Positions 56,832 to 64,000 of a stretch of DNA of 64,000 bases are shown here, piece by piece. The stretch comes from Bacteroidota bacterium (GTDB taxonomy: Bacteria; Bacteroidota; Bacteroidia; Flavobacteriales_D; Crocinitomicaceae): positions 1 through 64,000 of the forward strand of contig SBGX01000027.1 of the NCBI GenBank assembly GCA_006226425.1, in the 5' to 3' direction. Position 1 is the first letter of the stretch. The number at the start of each line of letters is the position of its first letter. The notes beneath the pieces were generated by a model. The model worked only from the letters and a program-made list of their open reading frames with translations. It did no database searches and had not been told where the DNA came from. Made by a program: the position numbers and the translations under genes.

Positions 56832-58574
56832 ATGAGAAAATTCATCTTATTGTTCTTGCTCCCGATCAGTGTATTGGGACAGGAAATTCATGAAGTCAAG
56901 ATTAAGTCAGATATCAAAAAAGTAAAACTTTTTTTGACGGCCGGTCAAATGTACCATCAGGCGAAAGTTCAACTTAAGAAGGGAAGAAACAAGCTGGTCT
57001 TTACTGGAATCTCTGTGTATGCCAACCCGCAAAGTATTCAGTTTACCTCTGGATCGACATACAAACTTATATCCTTTTCAACAGAAATGGATTTCCTGGC
57101 GGCGGAACAGTTTAACCCACGGATTGTGGGACTCAAAGATAGCTTGCTGTTTTATAAAGAGAAGATTCAGGAGAACGAAGATTTGAGCTCTTCCTTTGAA
57201 ACGGAACTTTCCGTGATGCGAACCAATCAGGCTCTCAAGGGGGCGAACCAAAACTTAACAGTGAGTCAGATCAAAGAGGCAGCAACTTACTATCGGACAC
57301 GGACCCTGGAGATTAACCGGGAGTTATCGAAATTGCGCCGAGAAAAACAAGACTTGAGAGAAAAACAAACAGCAGTCAGACGTCAGTTGACCGAATTGAA
57401 CTTCAGGGAAAACGCGCGCAGTAATCAGGTAATTGTATTGCTCGATGTTCCGAATGATGCACCAATGAATTGCGAACTGAACTATTTGGTGAGTGATTGT
57501 GGTTGGGCAGCAAGCTACGATTTATCGGCCCAGGATGTTCGACAGAAAATCAATTTGAAGTACAAAGCAAAGGTGTACAACAATACGGGGAATGATTGGA
57601 AAGACGTTGATTTAACCTTGTCAACAGCTGATCCGAATCTTTCAGCATCCAGTCCGGAACTAAACCCCTGGTACATTGGCTCCGACGGCTTCTACAAACG
57701 AAGTCTCAAGAAGAGCGGTTATATTGCCCCAATGAACGTACAGCAGAATTATCGTTCCAACGTGCAACGGGATATGGACATCGCGAATCAGCGTGCCTAT
57801 GATAACTGGATGTTGGATGGCGAAGGACAGGAAAAAACGGTTCATGGAGTCAACAAAAGTCTCGAACAATCCTTTCGTTCGGAATTGAATACCGGAAGAA
57901 ATACACCGGTACGTTTTGAGAACATCGAGATATCTGAGTTAACAGCAGAATTTGAAATTCCGGAGAGTTTTAGTTGTCCATCAGATGCAAAGCCATACGT
58001 CGTAGATGTGAAAGAATTGAATCTGGATGCCACCTTTAGCTACATTACCGTACCTAAATTGGATCACGGTGCTTTCCTGATCGCGAAAATCATTGGATGG
58101 CAGGAATTGAACCTGATGCCTGGTCCAACAAATGTGTATTTTGCCGGACAATATGTAGGGGTATCGAATATTGATACGCGCAATGTTAGCGATACTCTGG
58201 CCTTATCGTTTGGGCGAGATAGTAAGGTAACCGTCATGCGAAAACTTAAGTCGGAAATGAGTACGAAGAAAGTAGTCGGAAACTCGATGAAAGAATCCTT
58301 TGCTTACGAAATTGCTGTTCGAAACAACCGGGATGTCCCTGTCAAGATTGTGATTTATGATCAGATACCGGTCAGTAAGAGTAGCGATATAGACGTCATC
58401 TCCACCTCCTACGAAGGGGCAGAGAAGGATGATGAGACCGGAGAGGTTGTATGGGAGTACACCCTGGCGCCCGGTGAAGTGAAATCGGTCCAGCTGTCGT
58501 ATACGGTGAAGCATCCAAAAGACATGGGGCTTAGACTGCAGCGAAATCGGGTGATTCTGGCTCCTCGCTTCTAG
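56832..58574 (+). CDS. DUF4139 / mucoidy-inhibitor MuiA-like protein
   Basis: This 580-residue secreted protein has a signal peptide (MRKFILLFLLPISVLGQ), an N-terminal DUF4140-like beta domain (about 20-95), a coiled coil (about 150-190, LRREKQDLREKQTAVRRQL) and a C-terminal DUF4139 domain (about 215-580, with WKDVDLTLSTADPN and VKHPKDMGLRLQR). MuiA-family proteins are of unknown biochemistry. It sits 61 bases behind the glycoside-hydrolase-like gene and ends at a terminator. Probably periplasmic or outer-membrane associated. Confidence 0.88.
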   Translation: MRKFILLFLLPISVLGQEIHEVKIKSDIKKVKLFLTAGQMYHQAKVQLKKGRNKLVFTGISVYANPQSIQFTSGSTYKLISFSTEMDFLAAEQFNPRIVGLKDSLLFYKEKIQENEDLSSSFETELSVMRTNQALKGANQNLTVSQIKEAATYYRTRTLEINRELSKLRREKQDLREKQTAVRRQLTELNFRENARSNQVIVLLDVPNDAPMNCELNYLVSDCGWAASYDLSAQDVRQKINLKYKAKVYNNTGNDWKDVDLTLSTADPNLSASSPELNPWYIGSDGFYKRSLKKSGYIAPMNVQQNYRSNVQRDMDIANQRAYDNWMLDGEGQEKTVHGVNKSLEQSFRSELNTGRNTPVRFENIEISELTAEFEIPESFSCPSDAKPYVVDVKELNLDATFSYITVPKLDHGAFLIAKIIGWQELNLMPGPTNVYFAGQYVGVSNIDTRNVSDTLALSFGRDSKVTVMRKLKSEMSTKKVVGNSMKESFAYEIAVRNNRDVPVKIVIYDQIPVSKSSDIDVISTSYEGAEKDDETGEVVWEYTLAPGEVKSVQLSYTVKHPKDMGLRLQRNRVILAPRF

Positions 58575-58597
58575 TAAATATTAGTGTATGTTATGTG

Positions 58598-58627
58598 AAA
58601 AGGATCATCTAAGGGTGATCCTTTTTT
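58598..58627 (+). terminator. Terminator after the DUF4139 gene
   Basis: AAAAGGATCA pairs with TGATCCTTTT around TCTAAGGG, followed by T2, 24 bases after the stop. Confidence 0.9.
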
Positions 58628-58653
58628 GTTAAAATATGTTAAATTTTAGTACT

Positions 58654-58671
58654 ATGTAATGCATAATACAT
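58654..58671. promoter_or_regulatory. Candidate PadR operator
   Basis: ATGT-N10-ACAT (outer ATGTA/TACAT) lies 12 bases before the -7 box of padR. PadR regulators bind ATGT/ACAT half-sites, usually eight bases apart, and often their own promoter. Confidence 0.5.
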
Positions 58672-58682
58672 TGTTTTGGATA

Positions 58683-58690
58683 TATCTTTG
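58683..58690 (+). promoter_or_regulatory. -7 element of padR-pspC
   Basis: TATCTTTG is a perfect TAnnTTTG, 20 bases before the padR ATG. No TTTG lies 19-20 bases upstream, where the ATGT/ACAT site is. Confidence 0.65.
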
Positions 58691-58710
58691 TAAAAACAAA
58701 ATTCGAAGCG

Positions 58711-59037
58711 ATGAGTTTGGAAAATGCAAAAGCACAGATGCGCAAGGGGATTTTGGAGTATTGCATCCTGTCGATTCTCAAAGAACAGGAAGCATATCCC
58801 TCCGAAATCCTGGAGAAGCTCAAAGAAGCGCGTTTGATCGTGGTCGAGGGAACCATCTATCCCTTATTGACCCGACTTAAGAATATGGAACTATTGTCCT
58901 ATCGTTGGGAAGAATCTCAATCGGGACCACCACGCAAATATTATTCAATCACTAAAATGGGAATTGCTTTCCTGGAAGAGTTGGACATCACCTGGGAAGA
59001 ATTGAAAGAGGCAGTTCAAACGATCACAAAGAAGTAA
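58711..59037 (+). CDS. PadR-family transcriptional regulator
   Basis: This 108-residue winged-helix protein (MSLENAKAQMRKGILEYCILSILKEQEAYPSEI) is a short PadR of the type usually paired with a PspC gene. The recognition helix is about 45-60 (EGTIYPLLTRLKN), and the wing and dimer helix follow. It likely represses its own operon through the ATGT/ACAT site upstream. The PspC-domain gene begins four bases after its stop, and the pair probably senses envelope stress; the ligand is unknown. Confidence 0.95.
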   Translation: MSLENAKAQMRKGILEYCILSILKEQEAYPSEILEKLKEARLIVVEGTIYPLLTRLKNMELLSYRWEESQSGPPRKYYSITKMGIAFLEELDITWEELKEAVQTITKK

Positions 59038-59041
59038 GATT

Positions 59042-60562
59042 ATGAAAAAGACGGTATCTGTAAACATTAAGGGCATCAATTTTCTGATAGAAGAAGATGC
59101 GTATGAGACGCTGAGAAACTACCTGGATCGTCTGGAAAGACAATTGGCAGGTCAGCAAGGTTCCCGTGAAATACTGGAAGATATTGAATTGCGTGTGGCT
59201 GAATTGTGTCAGGAAAAACTGGGGAGTAAGAAAGAAGTGATCGAACTGGTAGACATTGAGATGATTCTGAGCACACTGGGTGATCCAGAAGATTTTATTG
59301 AGGAAGATCAGGAAAAAAGTGAATCTTATGAATCGGCTTCAACGGATTCTAAAAGTGGAGAAAAACGATTGTACCGGGATCTGGAAAACGCGAAAATAGC
59401 CGGGATATGTGCTGGAATAGCGAACTATATCCACGCAGATGTTATGGTGGTCCGAATCCTGTTTCTGTTGTTCTTCTTCATCGGTGGTTTTGGCATCCCT
59501 CTGTACATTATCCTTTGGCTAGTGATTCCACGAACGGAGTCCTCGATTGATCGTCTGAAAATGAGAGGTCGACCCATTACTGTGGATAATGTGCGTGAAG
59601 AAGTGGAGCAGGCAGCGAGCAGAGTGGGAGAATCTTCCAAATCTTTTGCACGACGTGTTCGTCGAGAAGGTGGATATTCAAAGGGTTTTAGTCGGGTTGG
59701 GAATCTGATTACCAGAATTGTCGGATTGATCCTTTTGGGAATGGGCGCTTTCTTTCTCATCTTGTTTTCCTTTTTCTTTTTTGCGGGAGAGAGAGTCATT
59801 CCCATCCAAAGTGATCAGGGCTTTTTGAACCTCGGGGAACTGGGCTCTCTGGTACTGTCTTCAGAACAGGATGTGATGCTGGCCTGGATCGGGATTTGTG
59901 TGGTGGCTTTTTCGGCGATCCTTTTCCTGATTTCAAATGGAACTTATGTTTTAATGCGTATTCGGAACAAATGGACGAGGATTGCCTCCATCACACTTTT
60001 TCTAACGGGTTTATTGGGAGCCATGCTCTGCGTATACCTGTTGATCAGAACTGCAGAGAATTTTTCCTCTCAGGCGGAATTGGAAAGAGAAATTACCTCC
60101 CTGAATGTTCCTGAGTTAATTATTGATTCGGATAGTCCACAACAGGTTAAAATGGGAAAATTTACGGCGAAAAGTCATCGGAGAGATTTAGGGGTCTACC
60201 TGAACAAAAACCGGATTCACATGTGCGGCGTCAGTATTGATTATCGGATTTCTAAAGACAGTTCTTTTCATGTGAAACAAACATTTCTGGCCAGCGGGAA
60301 GAGTTACAATGAAGCATTGGAAAGGGCCAAGCACATGAATCATGAAATAGTGGTGGATAGCGGTCGTCTGGTGGTTCCAGCTTATTTTAATTTTCCGAAA
60401 GAAGACCGATTCCGGGAGCAGGATGTACGCCTGATCATTGAAATTCCAAAAAACAGGTGGGTTCGCATTGGGAACGACCGTTTGGGAGCAGACTGGGAAG
60501 AACCGGAGTGGTACCGCAGAACGTACCTAAGACGGAACGGAGAGTTTAGACATTGGGATTAA
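59042..60562 (+). CDS. PspC-domain membrane protein
   Basis: This 506-residue protein has a soluble N-terminal region (1-90, KKTVSVNIKGINFLIEEDAYETLRNYL) followed by a PspC domain (about 105-160, LYRDLENAKIAGICAGIANYI then hydrophobic helix and LYIILWLVIPRTES). Three more membrane segments follow (about 220-245, 275-300, 320-345) and a soluble C-terminal domain ends it. PspC is a sensor in phage-shock-type envelope stress responses. Here it pairs with PadR, as in many Bacteroidota. No other phage-shock gene is adjacent. Confidence 0.9.
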   Translation: MKKTVSVNIKGINFLIEEDAYETLRNYLDRLERQLAGQQGSREILEDIELRVAELCQEKLGSKKEVIELVDIEMILSTLGDPEDFIEEDQEKSESYESASTDSKSGEKRLYRDLENAKIAGICAGIANYIHADVMVVRILFLLFFFIGGFGIPLYIILWLVIPRTESSIDRLKMRGRPITVDNVREEVEQAASRVGESSKSFARRVRREGGYSKGFSRVGNLITRIVGLILLGMGAFFLILFSFFFFAGERVIPIQSDQGFLNLGELGSLVLSSEQDVMLAWIGICVVAFSAILFLISNGTYVLMRIRNKWTRIASITLFLTGLLGAMLCVYLLIRTAENFSSQAELEREITSLNVPELIIDSDSPQQVKMGKFTAKSHRRDLGVYLNKNRIHMCGVSIDYRISKDSSFHVKQTFLASGKSYNEALERAKHMNHEIVVDSGRLVVPAYFNFPKEDRFREQDVRLIIEIPKNRWVRIGNDRLGADWEEPEWYRRTYLRRNGEFRHWD

Positions 60563-60597
60563 TTCTTCGGACTCAGGCAACTTTTTCGATTTGAAAG

Positions 60598-60619
60598 GGT
60601 ATTTAGAGAAACAAATACC
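60598..60619 (+). repeat. Inverted repeat just before the lipoprotein start
   Basis: GGTATTT (60598-60604) and AAATACC (60613-60619) are perfect inverted copies with an eight-base loop, 8 bases before ATG 60628. In RNA this hairpin would sit over the ribosome binding region; in DNA it could be an operator. Confidence 0.42.
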
Positions 60620-60627
60620 TAATTAAG

Positions 60628-61608
60628 ATGAAAAAGCAACTAATGAGTTGGGCCCTGTTGGGAATGGTTTTCCTGACGGCCTGTCAAAAAGAAGATGTCG
60701 ACCCGAATTCGGGGAACAATACGAACAACAATCCTGTTCCAAGTGCTACAGCATTGAATCAATTGTTTGATCAACAGCGCGCAGCAATGAAACAAAGCTT
60801 TACAATAGACGCTGCTCAAGGAGGTACGGTTGTAGGTATGCAGGGAACTAAGTTTAGAATTCCGCCGAGCACTTTCGTAGATCAGGCCGGGAATGTGGTC
60901 ACGGGAAATGTGTCCATTAAGATCATTGAGATTTATGACCGGGGAAGCATGGTATTGGCTAATATGCCGACTATGGGAAAGAATTCCCAGGGAGAGAATG
61001 CCTTATTGATCTCAGGAGGAGAGTATTACTTTGAAGCGACGCAAAATGGTTCCAAATTGAGCGTGAATCAATCGATTGATGTTTGGATGCCTACAGATAA
61101 CCCTTCTCAGGAAATGGATTTGTTCGTGGCGACCACAAATGATCAGGGCAATTCAGTTTGGGACTCAGCACCAATCGACTCTTCCAACGTTGTGGTTACG
61201 GAAGACTCTACCGGGATGTATTATTACTCTCAGTATGATGGAATCTACCAGGGGGTGGAATACAACTGGATCAATTGTGATTATTTCTACGGAAACAGCG
61301 ACCCCAAAATGGATTTAAAAGTCAAATTGCCAGCTGGAAGTACCGGGGAGAATTCAAAGCTATTTATAGTGATCGAAGGCTTGAACGCTATAGGAGAACT
61401 TTATGATTGGGACCAGGATGGAATCTTTGAATTCAATAATATTCCCATCGGTCTAAAGGTTCATCTCATTGCCCTGAATGTCGTTGATGATGTACTTTAC
61501 CATAAGTTACTCAGCATCACAACGACCGAAGGAGAGTTGGTAACTATAGAAGAGATGGAAATTATGACACAGCAGGAATTACTTAATCTGATCAATAACT
61601 TACCTTAG
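60628..61608 (+). CDS. Hypothetical lipoprotein
   Basis: This 326-residue protein has a lipoprotein signal peptide (lipobox FLTAC, C19). After an Asn-rich linker (about 27-40), residues about 60-150 form a beta-rich domain (GGTVVGMQGTKFRIPPSTF ... GNVSIKIIEIYDRGSMVLANMPTM) that recurs in secreted Bacteroidota proteins; the rest is Ig-like, with many Asp/Asn residues. No enzyme motif is seen. The 3' end overlaps the convergent gene by 17 bases, and its likely terminator lies inside that gene. Confidence 0.82.
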   Translation: MKKQLMSWALLGMVFLTACQKEDVDPNSGNNTNNNPVPSATALNQLFDQQRAAMKQSFTIDAAQGGTVVGMQGTKFRIPPSTFVDQAGNVVTGNVSIKIIEIYDRGSMVLANMPTMGKNSQGENALLISGGEYYFEATQNGSKLSVNQSIDVWMPTDNPSQEMDLFVATTNDQGNSVWDSAPIDSSNVVVTEDSTGMYYYSQYDGIYQGVEYNWINCDYFYGNSDPKMDLKVKLPAGSTGENSKLFIVIEGLNAIGELYDWDQDGIFEFNNIPIGLKVHLIALNVVDDVLYHKLLSITTTEGELVTIEEMEIMTQQELLNLINNLP

Positions 61609-62122
61609 ACTTAGCTAAACCCACTATTTCAAACCCGGATGTATTCCGGGTTTTTTGTTTTTGGAGCAATGGAACATTGCTTCCGATTCGTTGATAATAG
61701 CGAGTTATATAAACATAATGAACATTGGAAGTTGGCCGGGGTTCCGGATAGGTGCAGATCGTCATCAAGTATTGATCACCGATCATCTTAAGCTCTTTGG
61801 AGATCATAGCTGACAAGGGAAGCATGAATTGATCAGAATTCGTAATGATATCGTTTAACTGGGCCTCCGAGTGAACCTCAAAAGTTCTTCCTTCGTAATA
61901 GTAAGATGACCCGCCATAGGTGCCTTTTATTTTTGCCCATTTTAATTCATACTCATTCATACTGACAAGTGAATCCGGGACACTAACGACCATTTCTTTT
62001 TGAGGCTTGTTTTCCAATTCGTTCAGGAAAGAGGGGAATTCATTTGCTTGGGAAAATCCCAGGGAAAAATGAAAGACTAAAATGAGGAAAACCAGATTCT
62101 TTGCCAATGAAGATATACTCAT
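61592..62122 (-). CDS. Small secreted protein
   Basis: This 176-residue protein has a signal peptide (MSISSLAKNLVFLILVFHFSLGFSQ) and a soluble domain with several YxYxG and Tyr-rich strands (YGGSSYYYEGRTFEV, VHYVYITRYYQRI). No family recognised. Its 3' end, including the terminator-like hairpin 61631-61656, overlaps the convergent lipoprotein by 17 bases. lysS begins upstream of it on the same strand, ending 59 bases before it. Confidence 0.72.
   Translation of the reverse strand: MSISSLAKNLVFLILVFHFSLGFSQANEFPSFLNELENKPQKEMVVSVPDSLVSMNEYELKWAKIKGTYGGSSYYYEGRTFEVHSEAQLNDIITNSDQFMLPLSAMISKELKMIGDQYLMTICTYPEPRPTSNVHYVYITRYYQRIGSNVPLLQKQKTRNTSGFEIVGLAKSKVSY
61631..61656 (+). terminator. Terminator inside a convergent coding sequence
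   Basis: AAACCCGGA pairs with TTCCGGGTTT around TGT(A), followed by T runs on the plus strand, 22 bases after the lipoprotein stop. It codes for the C-terminal residues of the minus-strand gene. Confidence 0.75.
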
Positions 62123-62181
62123 AAAAGCTTGTACACCTATGAGTACATCAGGTTCATTTCGATATAACCATAGAAGTCAGT

Positions 62182-63891
62182 TTATCCGACCACATCAATA
62201 GTCAGCGCATCATCCGTTTTGGTGACCTTTGTAAGACCATGTTTTGAAAGCCCTTTAATGGACTTATCCCATTGTTTATTGGAGAGCCCGCTGCGTTCTT
62301 TGAGGGCATTGAGGTCCATTGATTTTTCCTTGGAAAGGATGTCAAAAACGATTTTCTCATTTTCGGTCAACTCCGGTCCCTTTTTTTCAAAGACCTCGGG
62401 TTTCATTTGTGGGAAGAACAGTACTTCCTGAATGGAAGAGTTATCCGTTAGAAGCATCACCAGGCGGTCGATTCCGATTCCCATTCCGGAAGTTGGCGGC
62501 ATTCCATATTCCAGGGCCCGCAGGAAATCCTGATCAATAAACATGGCTTCATCGTCCCCTTTTTCGGAAAGCCGTAACTGTTCTTCAAAACGTTCTCGCT
62601 GATCAATCGGATCATTGAGTTCGGAGTAGGCGTTGGCCACTTCTTTCCCATTGATCATCAATTCAAAACGCTCGGTCAAATCGGGATTTTCGCGGTGTTC
62701 CTTACACAAAGGAGACATTTCTTTCGGATAATCCGTGATAAAAGTAGGTTGGATGTAATTTCCCTCACATTTTTCACCGAAAATCTCGTCAATCAGTTTT
62801 CCTTTCCCCATCGAAGGATCGGTAGGAATTCCTAATTGCTCACAGGCGGCACGAAGTTCGTCCTCTGTTTTTCCCTGAATATCGAAACCGGTATGCTCCA
62901 GAATCGCATCGCGCATGGTGACGCGCTGGAACGGGGCTTTGAGGGAAATCGCTTTTCCACCGACGGAGATCTCGCTTGTTCCACAAACGTCCTGGGCAAC
63001 CTGCTCAATCATTTGTTCGGTGAATTCCATCATCCAGTTGTAGTCCTTGTAGGCCACATAGATTTCCATGACCGTGAATTCTGGATTGTGGGTTCGGTCC
63101 ATTCCTTCGTTGCGGAAATCTTTGGCAAATTCATACACTCCGTCAAAACCTCCAACGATCAGTCTTTTTAAATACAATTCGTTCGCAATACGCAGGTAAA
63201 GCGGAATATTGAGGGCGTTGTGGTGAGTGACAAAAGGACGGGCAGCGGCCCCTCCAGGAATAGGTTGTAAAATAGGGGTTTCCACTTCGAGGTAGCCTCG
63301 TTCATTGAAAAAATTTCGCATGGAGTTCATCGCCTTGCTTCGCATGATGAAGGTCTCCTTCACCTGTGGGTTCACCACCAAATCCACGTAGCGTTGACGA
63401 TAACGCAATTCAGGATCAGTAAAAGCATCATACACTTTTCCTTCCGCATCTGTTTTAGGAAGAGGAAGTGGTTTCAGTGATTTGGCCAATAGGTGAAAAT
63501 GGTCCACATGCACAGAAATTTCACCCACCTGAGTTTTGAACAAGCGTCCTTCTATCCCAATAAAATCACCCAGGTCGAGCAATTTTTTGAATACTTCATT
63601 GTAAAGTGTTTTGTCTTCTCCCGGACACAGTTCGTCCCGGTTGAAATAGCACTGAATCCGTCCAGTACTGTCCTGAAGCTCAGCGAAAGAAGCCTTTCCC
63701 ATGATTCGCTGGCTCATCATTCGGCCTGCAAGGATCACCTGCTTCCCGTCCTCAAAATCGGATTTTAATTCATTGGCGTACGAATTGACAGGGAAAAGCT
63801 CGGCCGGGTAGGCATTGATTCCCAAATCTCTCAGTTTCTGTAATGAATCGCGACGTTGTTGTTCCTGACCGGAAAGCTCACTGATACTCAT
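62182..63891 (-). CDS. lysS: Lysine--tRNA ligase, class II, with C-terminal extension
   Basis: This 569-residue class II synthetase charges tRNA-Lys. It has an OB-fold anticodon-binding domain (about 45-150) and a catalytic core with motif 2 ([18 protein letters not shown]) and motif 3 ([15 protein letters not shown]). About 75 residues remain after the point where most bacterial LysRS end (FFPQMKPE): [15 protein letters not shown], then a [18 protein letters not shown] stretch like a winged helix. ATG 63891 is used rather than 63918; the -7 box TATCTTTG (63923-63916) overlaps the upstream codon. Confidence 0.95.
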   Translation of the reverse strand: MSISELSGQEQQRRDSLQKLRDLGINAYPAELFPVNSYANELKSDFEDGKQVILAGRMMSQRIMGKASFAELQDSTGRIQCYFNRDELCPGEDKTLYNEVFKKLLDLGDFIGIEGRLFKTQVGEISVHVDHFHLLAKSLKPLPLPKTDAEGKVYDAFTDPELRYRQRYVDLVVNPQVKETFIMRSKAMNSMRNFFNERGYLEVETPILQPIPGGAAARPFVTHHNALNIPLYLRIANELYLKRLIVGGFDGVYEFAKDFRNEGMDRTHNPEFTVMEIYVAYKDYNWMMEFTEQMIEQVAQDVCGTSEISVGGKAISLKAPFQRVTMRDAILEHTGFDIQGKTEDELRAACEQLGIPTDPSMGKGKLIDEIFGEKCEGNYIQPTFITDYPKEMSPLCKEHRENPDLTERFELMINGKEVANAYSELNDPIDQRERFEEQLRLSEKGDDEAMFIDQDFLRALEYGMPPTSGMGIGIDRLVMLLTDNSSIQEVLFFPQMKPEVFEKKGPELTENEKIVFDILSKEKSMDLNALKERSGLSNKQWDKSIKGLSKHGLTKVTKTDDALTIDVVG

Positions 63892-63915
63892 GGTGCTGAA
63901 ATTCAAATTAAGTTG

Positions 63916-63923
63916 CAAAGATA
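63916..63923 (-). promoter_or_regulatory. -7 element of lysS
   Basis: TATCTTTG on the minus strand is a perfect TAnnTTTG, 24 bases before ATG 63891, and overlaps the in-frame ATG at 63918, which supports the later start. The remaining 77 bases to the window end hold no gene I can see. Confidence 0.65.
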
Positions 63924-64000
63924 CAATCTAATCGCTAATTAGGGAGACGGGATGAGCTAAAAATAGTATGCTTCAAGGCTTTACAGAGGAGCCTGAATCA

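Noticed and set aside
62123-62181. TGTAC/GTACA inverted repeat between lysS and the small secreted gene
   Set aside because: Five-base arms with a long loop and no T run; too weak to call.

Overview
The window is a gene-dense, AT-leaning chromosomal segment of a Bacteroidota bacterium, most likely a member of the Flavobacteriales. The evidence is family-level and is read directly. There is a fused SecDF, a fused LpxC-FabZ, and a cysteine-free (type B) L31. The beta and epsilon ATP synthase genes stand apart from the rest of the ATP synthase, and epsilon is short. There are two tandem OmpH/Skp genes behind bamA, a CNNM/GldE-like protein, a two-component propeller histidine kinase with a LytTR regulator, and a PadR-PspC pair. 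Several promoters fit the Bacteroidota consensus TTTG-N19/20-TAnnTTTG, and Shine-Dalgarno sites are mostly weak. A genus cannot be assigned from sequence reading alone. I see no tRNA, rRNA, insertion sequence, phage gene, CRISPR array or replication origin, and no stretch above 300 bases lacks a gene.

Layout. 1-5 kb: an edge-truncated atypical SDR, an orphan OmpR-type regulator, then an operon of a PolB-like 3'-5' exonuclease, a methionine aminotransferase and an omega-amidase, facing plsC. 5-12 kb: trpS, msrA, a lipoprotein msrB, an MFS exporter, a NatAB-type ABC exporter and a large secreted coiled-coil protein. 12-18 kb: an RlmD-like RNA methyltransferase, the lipid A genes lpxD-lpxC/fabZ-lpxA (overlapping), a small membrane-anchored duplicated-domain protein and trxA. 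18-26.5 kb: a lipoprotein, a glycosyltransferase, secDF, rpmE2, and a WG-repeat/TonB-like pair. 26.5-33 kb, minus strand: miaB, a sigma-54 activator without receiver domain, lptE, a TPR protein, secG, then groES-groEL. 33-41 kb: LytTR regulator and propeller kinase, topA, and a YgiQ-type radical SAM protein. 41-49.6 kb: atpD-atpC, then uppS-bamA-ompH-ompH-murI and a polytopic membrane protein. 49.8-58.6 kb: purQ-purD, a GldE/CNNM-like protein with an L,D-transpeptidase, a radical SAM/SPASM enzyme coupled to a secreted glycoside-hydrolase-like protein, and a DUF4139/MuiA-like protein. 58.7-64 kb: padR-pspC, a lipoprotein, a small secreted protein and lysS.

A strong theme is envelope biogenesis: lipid A synthesis (lpxACD, fabZ), LPS export (lptE), outer-membrane protein assembly (bamA, ompH), secretion (secDF, secG), peptidoglycan (uppS, murI, an L,D-transpeptidase) and phospholipid synthesis (plsC). 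Most of the window is ordinary core genome. The best leads for something undescribed are the SPASM/glycoside-hydrolase-like pair (53.7-56.8 kb), the RlmD-like enzyme that lacks the iron-sulfur cysteines, the SDR with a replaced catalytic Tyr/Lys pair, the sigma-54 activator embedded between miaB and lptE, and possible leaderless transcripts with a -7 element almost touching the start codon.
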